NCBI GenBank assembly: GCA_029298735.1
Contig: JANSLP010000504.1
Span: forward strand, 1 to 16,629
Source: Ophiostoma sp. CBS 140.51
Taxonomy: Eukaryota; Ascomycota; Sordariomycetes; Ophiostomatales; Ophiostomataceae
Length of the DNA stretch: 16,629 bases
Direction of reading: 5' to 3'
The position numbers were made by a program, and so were the translations under genes. This document shows, one piece after another, positions 10,513 through 16,629 of the stretch (position 1 is the first letter of the stretch; every line of letters starts with the position of its first letter). The notes beneath the pieces were generated by a model. It was not told where the DNA came from. It saw nothing but the letters and a program-made list of their open reading frames with translations, and did no database searches.

Positions 10513-10874
10513 GTAAATCACTCGTTTTACATGAAAATACGGGATCATTCAACTCGAAATACACACATTTTTATTACCATTCTCATTAACGTGTACATAC
10601 AAATGTCGACAAATTATACTTCTCACTTTTGAATGCTCCCCCACTCCCTCCGGTGATCGGTCAACCAGCACGCTGGGAGGCCACTAGGTTCGTAGATCCG
10701 CAATCCACTGCGGGCAGCTTTCCAGTGCGCCGGCGGGGTTATCACTTTGGATACAGCTTTATCGTGCCGCGCCCGATTTATGCCGCTTGTACGCGCTATT
10801 TTGTACCTGTGGATTGACAACTGCCGAACGTCACCTTTTCACATTGACTATATCAAACCAATCAACTCATTATC
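10513..10874. other. Intergenic region between HET gene and alcohol dehydrogenase gene
   Basis: The 362-bp gap holds the HET 3' region (T-rich, with TTTTTATTACC near 10568) and the dehydrogenase promoter. The second half is more GC-rich, including GCGCCGGCGGGG near 10728-10739. Short open frames run on both strands but show no motif. No TATA box or RNA gene is evident. Confidence 0.5.
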
Positions 10875-12201
10875 ATGGACGGCGAAACAAGAACATACCT
10901 TGCCGGCACGCCGAGTGGTGCCCTCGAGCGGCGGACGGCCACAATCGAACTCGGCGCTCTCGAGGTGCTAATCCGCATCACCCACTCGGGCGTCTGCGGC
11001 ACCGATGCTCACGACCGGACGGCATCGTGTGGTCTCGGCCATGAGGGTGTCGGTGTCATCCACCGCATGGGCAAGGAGGTGACATCCGTCAAGCTTGGCC
11101 AGCGCGTTGGTCTGACGTAGGTAACAACCGGGGAGTGCCGACAATGCAACATTGAAGATCAGCACTAACAGACGTGCCTTGAAGCTTCCAAACACATGTA
11201 AGTTGACGCACGCTGCACATCAAATTAGTTAAGATATTGACGTATCACAGTCCTGCGGCTCTTGCCCAGAGTGCATCTCTGGCTACCGTCAATACTGCCA
11301 CAAGTCTGTTGGTCAAAAGTACGGCGCCGAGGATCACGGCACATTCTGTGACTACGCCATCCGTCACCAGGACTTTGTGAACCCGATCCCGGATGGCCTT
11401 CCGTCCAAATACGCGGCACCCCTCGTCTGTGCCGGCATCACAGTGTACGAAGCCCTTCAAGCCGCCGAAGTCAAGTCCAGTGACCGTGTTGGCGTCGTTG
11501 GGCTCGGTGGTCTTGGTCATATCGCCTTGCTTTACGCCAAAGCCATGGGATGCGATGTTTCCGTGTTTTCCGCCAGTGAAAAGAAATGGGAAGACGCTCT
11601 TGCTCTTGGAGCCAATGAGTTCCATGTCCTCAACACGACAGGCAAGGCATCTGAGCCACTGGATGTCTACAGCAAAGTCAATGTGCTGCTCCTCTGCGGT
11701 GGTGCAATCACCGACTACGGCATGTAAGTAGCTTCACACCGCGTACTCAGAAGTATTTACAAGATCGATACTAATATTTAGCCTGCTGCCACTACTTGCA
11801 CGCCGTGCTCGGGTCGTGCCGGTCATCATCCAGACCAAGGACATTACCGTCCCGTAAGTTGATCATTCTCACTGTACTATTTTCATATTTCTTATCTGAT
11901 ATATCCACTCTTTAGATACATGCCCTTCATTCTTCCCGGGATGAAGATCATGTAAGTTTACCTAACTATGTTTTGTATTTATCATATTCTAACAATATCG
12001 TTTAGCTTCAGTTTGGGTGCCACGAGAGAAAATGAGCAAAATGCACTCAAGTTTGCCGACCGCCACAAGATCCGGCCGTGGATTCAGGAGTATCCCATGA
12101 CTGTGGACGGTCTGAACAGTGCCTTTGCCGGGCTAGATGATGGTAGTATGCGGTACCGTGCGGTCTTGAGCAAGGAACTGGGCAATGAGTTCTCGGTATA
12201 G
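10875..12201 (+). CDS. Zinc-dependent alcohol dehydrogenase (MDR superfamily, cinnamyl-alcohol-dehydrogenase-like)
   Basis: Predicted to interconvert an aldehyde and an alcohol using NADP(H) or NAD(H). Proposed exons are 10875-11116, 11185-11197, 11251-11723, 11782-11853, 11916-11951 and 12006-12201, with introns of 68, 53, 58, 62 and 54 nt. This gives 343 residues, normal for the family. Catalytic zinc ligands are Cys41 (GVCGTD), His56-Glu57 (GHEGVG) and Cys145 (PLVCAG). Structural zinc Cys are 87, 90, 93 and 101. The nucleotide loop is GLGGLG (169-174), followed by VFSASEKK, where Ser rather than Asp suggests NADP(H). The family's usual late YMP and MRYR motifs are present. Read without introns the frame meets TAG at 11118, so the gene can be mistaken for a pseudogene; the 13-nt second exon restores it. 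It converges on the A-T-R reductase gene, 105 bp away, a chemically sensible partner. Family is sure; exon 2 is a strong inference. Confidence 0.86.
11185..11197 (+). other. Predicted 13-nt microexon of the alcohol dehydrogenase gene
   Basis: Exon 1 ends in phase 2 before GTAGGT at 11117, and exon 3 must start in phase 0 at 11251 to read SCGSCPEC. Only an exon of length 1 modulo 3 between them works. The AAG at 11182-11184 and the strong donor GTAAGT at 11198 bound a 13-nt exon coding (with the split Thr) T-F-Q-T-H. A CTAAC branch site lies about 15 nt before the acceptor. The model sets 31 residues between catalytic His56 and structural Cys87, the same as in plant CAD5 and yeast ADH1. Other AG choices upstream give a wrong phase or a stop. 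Confidence 0.78.
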
Positions 12202-12306
12202 GACTTCACGGTACATAGCTAAGAGACGTAAAATCAACGTTTATGTACATTTATTGCGACTATCTATTTTTGGCGGTGCTATGAGAAGGAGTCTACTGTA
12301 TGAAAC
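12202..12306. terminator. Very short shared 3' region of two converging genes
   Basis: Only 105 bp separate the TAG stop of the + strand dehydrogenase from the stop of the - strand A-T-R reductase. Both transcripts must end in or beyond this stretch, so their 3' ends very likely overlap as antisense RNA. The middle is T-rich on both strands (ACGTTTATGTACATTTATTG near 12236-12256), which could supply efficiency and positioning elements for both genes. No exact AATAAA was seen in it on either strand. Confidence 0.5.
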
Positions 12307-15300
12307 TCAGAAATTCCACTGCTTTATCCACTCATCCATCCAGGCGGGAGACGCGGCCTCCAGCGACTTCAATGTCGGACTGCGAGTCTGCGTGATACCC
12401 GTTTGAAGGACGGGCAACTGTCTACCCTCGTCGCAGGCTTTTGTGGTACCCCGGTAGAACGGCAACAGGCTCAGGCCAGAGTTGTTCTCGTAGTCACCAG
12501 CTGCCTCGCTCTCCTCAAGCGCAGTAAGCCAGTCGTTCCATGAAACGACGTCCTTGCTAAGGTCGAATCCAAGGCCCTTTATAACAGAAGGTACAAGGGT
12601 CGACCAAGGAACGGAGGATGGGTTGACGACGTGGTAGACACGGGCTACGTTAGCGTTCTCCTCGGAAGCGGCACCGTCACCAAAGCCAGCAAGTTCACAG
12701 ATGATCTCGGATGCATGGTTGACCGGCACCCAGTCGACGCGGTCTAGGGAAGACAGCTTTGCAGGGACCTTGCCTAGGTACTCTGAGCTGGCGATGATCT
12801 AGAAGTGTATTAGCATACGTAAAGCAAAGGATTAGATGTGGGCGACTTACTGAGGGCAGCCACTCCTGGCGCTTCCAGCTTCCCAGCGACGTGCCAACAG
12901 GACCGCCAATTTGACCGAAACGGCAGATGGCAGCGTTAAGTCCGCTGCGCTCACTTGCCTTGGCCAAAATCAGCTCAGCGACAAGCTTCGACTGGCCATA
13001 TCCGCCCTCAGCATCGGAGAAGTTGTAGAGCAGTTTCTCTGGGACTGAGTCGTTGGTCTTCTGTCCTTGCACAACACCAACAGACGACACAAACAGGATC
13101 TCAGGGCTGTTTGGGCTCGCAACAGCGGCATTAACTAGGTTACGTACACCACGCAAGTGTGGCTCAAACGACGACACCTGCATGTGGAAGTTGACTGGCC
13201 ACTGGTTGTGAATGATGTGTGTGGCATTGGTGACGATGCAAGAATATCCTTCTTGGGACAATCCCAGCAGTGGCTTTGACAGGTCGGCTTGGAAGAAAAG
13301 GGTGCGTGAGTTGGAGGCGTCCTTTCTTTCCAGCTCCAGGAGCGTGCTCTGAAACCCACGATCGCGTGCTTCCTTGAGGTGTCTCTCGTAGGCATTGGCA
13401 GAGCGGTTGAGACAGATGACACGGCCAACATTCCTGTTTGACAGCAAGGTGTCTAGCAAGTAAACTCCAAGAGAGCCCGTGCTGCCAGTCAAGACAACGC
13501 AAGCTCTTTCATGTGACTTGGCTGGCTGCGGGGCTCGCTGCGGAAGGTCCTTGGTGAACTTGTCGAGGAGGTCCTGCATGACGGACTCCTGCGACGTACC
13601 ATTGGCAGCCTGACTGTCTGGCCGCACCAGGTGTTCAATAGCAAGAGCAAGCTTCTCCAAGGTCGGATGGGAGTAGATGAATGCAATCGTCACTGCAGAT
13701 GGTGATACCTTGCCATCAACAGTCTTGTACTTTTCCAGAGCCGACCGCAGACTGGAGTACACGGTCAGGACAGACAATGAGTCAAGACCGTTGACAAAGA
13801 GATCATCTGTGTCTTTTATTTGACCGGGTTGGACGTTTATGGTCTCGGACAGCAGTGCAAGAAGCGACTTTCGGATCGTTGAGAGGCTGGTCAAGTCAAT
13901 GCCGGGTAGGACGCTGTCGGGATTGGAGACAGCCAGTGCTCTCTTTGCATACAGGTCCTCAATGTCCTTCTCGTATAGTCGGGTGGTGACACCGCGCAGG
14001 ACGGTATCCTTGCCGGCCAGTGCAAACGGCTTGTCGGCGGATGCCAGAATAATATGGTCACGGTGGAGTTGACCATGAGCCGGTGCCTCACGATTGGCCT
14101 TATCAACATATGGCCACAGACTCTCCCAGAAGGTGGCAGTCTCTTCGTCAGAAGACAGTGGTTGCATAAGCTCCAGAATGGCTGCCACTTGGAACTGCCC
14201 TGCACCCACAATCAGTGCAGCCTTGACTGCAGGGTGGCTTCCAAGACACGTCTCCATGTCGATGGGGTTAACCTTCTCGCCGTTGGACAGCACAATCACG
14301 TCATCAACACGGCCGCGATAAAGCCACCTTCCGGGCTTGGTCGGATGTTTGGCATACAGGTCCTTGGTAGCGACAGCATCGTCATCCGGGAACGTTTGCA
14401 GGAATGCCTGGAACATGTGGAGCTCGGAAGACCTCGTTTGGACCAGTTCATACAAATCATCCGTACGCGGGACGAAAGTGTAGCCTCCTCCGGGGTGGAA
14501 GTGATGGTAGTGCCAGTCCTCGGGCTCGGCTTGCACCACGGGGAACAGTGATCCCTCAGTGACGCCCATGATATTGATGATGGTCGTGGCACCGTTGATT
14601 TTATCGCCACAAACTTTGTTGAGGGGGGCTGCGTACTGTTAGGAACTGTCATGATAAAGCCACTGTAAGAGGAGACTCACCACCACCAACAACGGTAAAG
14701 TCAGTCTTGGCAATACGACCCAGTGACGGAGGATCTTTAGAGATCTGCTCCAACGTTGATGGAGCCAACAGAGAGCCAGTTATGTTGGCATGGTCGAACA
14801 TGGCGTTCACCAAGTCCAGGTTGACAGGAACGAGTGGCGGTCCCATGACGATGCTGAGCTTGTAAAAGAAGGGCAGTGCGAAACAGAACACCATGCCAGC
14901 GGACTATCTTCGTCAGTAGGGGACATTTTTGAGTAGCTGGGAGTGAGTGACATACATGAAAGTTCGGAAACGTAGAGTAACCAATCCGCGGCTCGTCAAA
15001 GTATTGCGCGTGGGTCAACCGGCCTTCAACGGCTGGCAGCAAGTGTTGTGCATCCACCGTAGCAAGACTGCCGTTAGGAACACGAATGGGTTTGGGAAGA
15101 CCGGTCGAGCCAGATGTGTGCAGAATGACAAACGGGTCTTGCCGTGCCTCATCAAATGTCTTATCGTAGGGATAGACAGGGACGTCATAGTCGGGTTTTC
15201 CCACCGCCAGCAGGTCTAGCTGGCTTGGGAGGTCGATAGTCGCCATGGGTCTCATGTCGAGAATTTTTTGGACGTGGCCCAGTCTCTCCGTCGGCAGAAT

Positions 15301-15801
15301 CCATCGTGTACAGGCGCACTTGTCCAGGACAGCGAGATGGCCCTCAATGCTGTTCCTAGGTGACAAGTACATCATCTACGTAGAGAGTCTGGTCAGCTGC
15401 CGTTTATATTGTGCTCTCCAACATATGAATGCCGTCACTTACAGTGTACCCGACTTTCACGGCAGCAGCTGCCAACATGGCATAGCGGAAGTCATCTTAG
15501 CTGAATTAGTATTTGTGCCATGATTTTTTCCCAGTCGGGATGACATACTCGGTCCAATGTAGCCAATGCTTGGAAAGGCCTTTGGTTCAGGTTTACCGAA
15601 ACCTTTCTCGAAGAGCCATGCCACACGGTTGACACCATTAGCATATTGCCGGTTGGTGACGTGATGAAAACCATCCTCAGGGTTGTCTGTGATGGTGAAG
15701 GAGTACACGACGTGATTCGGATCAGTGATTGCAGCATTCTCAATGACTTGCGGAAGCAGTCGTCGACCGTAGTCTTCAACGTTGGTGGCCGAGGATGCCA
15801 T
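12307..15801 (-). CDS. NRPS-like adenylate-forming reductase (A-T-R, carboxylate reductase type)
   Basis: Predicted to adenylate a carboxylic acid, load it on a phosphopantetheine arm and reduce it off with NADPH as an aldehyde. Exons (- strand) are 15801-15549, 15495-15443, 15375-14956, 14903-14681, 14628-12851 and 12798-12307; introns are 53, 67, 52, 52 and 52 nt. The product has 1072 residues, normal for single-module A-T-R enzymes. Adenylation domain: GYIGPNDFRYAML (around 79-91), HTSGSTG (188-194), YRGRVDD (420-426), NGEKVNP (432-438) and the A10 lysine, likely Lys523 in FALAGKDTV. Carrier: FVNGLDSL with Ser600 as pantetheine site. Reductase: VVLTGSTGSLG (694-704) for NADPH, Ser831/832, and Tyr860-x3-Lys864 in GGYGQSK. 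There is no condensation or thioesterase domain, so no peptide is made. Exon 2 uses an AAG acceptor. The substrate is unknown; the short carbon chemistry and the neighbouring dehydrogenase suggest an alcohol end product. Confidence 0.9.
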
Positions 15802-16227
15802 CTTGCTTTGTTTCCCAAAATGTTGTCAAGACGGACCGTCGAGATGAAAGATCGTGAAGTTAGGTGAGTCAACCTTCAAATCTTCAGCTTTCGGGCATGT
15901 AATTTCAGCCGCTTTGAACCGTCACGAAACAGTCCTTTCCACAGACAGTTGGTTGTTTGCAGTGCTGGCGGAGTCGATGAGTAGGAACAGAGAAGTGGCC
16001 CCATAATAATAGGGCGTCAGCCTGGAGCATTTTGTGCACTTTTTCCCAAAACTATGAATTGCCAGTTACCACTCGGTTTGCAGCCCGCCGGAATGCTACG
16101 AGAACACATGTAGAATAACAAATGTCAAGTCTAATAAAGTCTCACAACCTCGCAAGCTACCGAGTTGGCGCCTTCTCCGCTGCCCGGTGATAGGCCGGCG
16201 CGAAAATATTCCGCTGCGATCGTCATG

Positions 16228-16241
16228 CGGAAGAGCAGCCG
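16228..16241. promoter_or_regulatory. CGG-N8-CCG inverted pair, candidate Zn2Cys6 factor site
   Basis: The triplet CGG at 16228-16230 is followed after eight bases by CCG at 16239-16241, about 430 bp upstream of the A-T-R reductase start. Fungal Zn2Cys6 regulators bind such inverted CGG pairs with factor-specific spacing. An outer TCCGC...GCGGA pair (16210-16231) overlaps it. Such short patterns occur often by chance in GC-rich DNA, so this is only a candidate. Confidence 0.2.
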
Positions 16242-16481
16242 GCTTCGGAGATGTGGGGGTTCCACCCTGTCGTGGTTTGCGGTTTAAAAGTTTAAATAAA
16301 AGCCGCAGCGGTAACACGCGGCATATTAACAATGAGTGGTTATCATACTTTGTGTCGCATTCATGTTTGAAGGTATAAAATAATACCTGACTTTATGTTC
16401 TCATTGTTTTGTTGTTACGTTGTTGAAGCAAACAAGGGTTTGGCAAGAGACGTAGTGGCATTTTCACTCCTTCTCCTTACC

Positions 16482-16501
16482 TTTTTTTTAATTAAAAAAA
16501 A
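16482..16501. repeat. Perfect 20-nt A/T palindrome (T8-AATT-A8)
   Basis: Eight T, then AATT, then eight A form a perfect inverted repeat, and another A9 run follows near 16530. It lies about 680 bp upstream of the A-T-R reductase start. Poly(dA:dT) tracts exclude nucleosomes in fungal promoters, so this could mark an open promoter here or for a gene past the window edge. It has no flanking features of a mobile element. Confidence 0.6.
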
Positions 16502-16629
16502 TCAGCTCCCACCCCATTTTTATTTATTAAAAAAAAAGAAGAATAAGAAAAGCGGCCAGGCCAGATGGCCGGTGCCGGGCCGGGTGTGGATGTACTTTAA
16601 TTTTTTTGTTGTCGATGGCACAGTCGCAT

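Larger units (their letters stand above)
15802..16629. promoter_or_regulatory. Upstream region of the A-T-R reductase gene
   Basis: This 828-bp stretch runs from the reductase start to the window edge and has no supportable gene. It alternates GC-rich islands (about 16160-16260 and 16552-16585) with very AT-rich DNA (16260-16300, 16380-16550). A CGG-N8-CCG inverted pair sits at 16228-16241 and a long A/T palindrome at 16482-16501, both listed separately. The far end may belong to another gene beyond the window. A GGTTC-like word near 16258 was tested as a tRNA B box and does not fit. Confidence 0.45.

Noticed and set aside
11117..11197. Possible nonsense mutation and decayed duplicate zinc-finger segment in the dehydrogenase (in-frame TAG, then CRQC and QTC)
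   Set aside because: The stretch is better read as an intron plus microexon: it has a donor, a CTAAC branch site and an acceptor, and splicing restores exact family spacing. The Cys pattern in the intron is then coincidental.
16246..16275. tRNA-like B box (GGTTCCACCC) in the GC island
   Set aside because: The invariant GGTTCGANTCC pattern is not met, the flanking bases do not form a 5-bp T stem, and no A box or acceptor stem could be matched upstream.
16280..16310. Imperfect hairpin GCGGTTT...AAAGCCGC
   Set aside because: The arms pair only with a bulge, the loop is long and A/T-rich, and no run of T or gene end follows it, so there is no case for a terminator or structured RNA.

Overview
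The window looks like nuclear DNA of a filamentous ascomycete fungus, most likely a Sordariomycete. The reasons are small introns (14 inferred, all 52-70 nt, with GTAAGT/GTATGT/GTGAGT donors and CTAAC/CTGAC-like branch sites), dispersed monocistronic genes on both strands, and families that are expanded in these fungi (HET domain, NACHT-ankyrin STAND protein, NRPS-like adenylate-forming reductase, GT31/Fringe-like glycosyltransferase). I cannot name the species. No tRNA, rRNA, CRISPR or clear transposon was seen.

Layout: 1-1524 shows no supportable gene and is probably the upstream region of the first gene. 1525-2962 (+) is a two-exon type II membrane GT31-like glycosyltransferase with a C-terminal Cys-rich PAN/apple-like tail. 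2963-4102 is an AT-rich gap between converging genes. 4103-7520 (-) is a four-exon, 1075-residue NLR-like (STAND) protein: Helo-like N-terminus, NACHT, and ankyrin repeats of an exactly constant 35-residue length. 7521-8736 is a shared divergent upstream region. 8737-10512 (+) is an intronless 591-residue HET-domain protein. 10875-12201 (+) is a six-exon zinc-dependent alcohol dehydrogenase with a 13-nt microexon; without that exon the gene looks broken. 12307-15801 (-) is a six-exon, 1072-residue A-T-R NRPS-like carboxylate reductase. 15802-16629 is its upstream region.

Two functional themes sit side by side. The NLR and HET genes are head to head and are both of families used in fungal allorecognition and programmed cell death, so they may be a sensor/executor pair. 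The alcohol dehydrogenase and the A-T-R reductase are tail to tail with only 105 bp between stop codons and are chemically consecutive: the reductase releases an aldehyde from an activated carboxylic acid, and the dehydrogenase could turn that aldehyde into an alcohol. All five genes appear intact once introns are placed. Exon coordinates are my own manual splice calls from reading frame, motif spacing and splice consensus; none has been tested against RNA.
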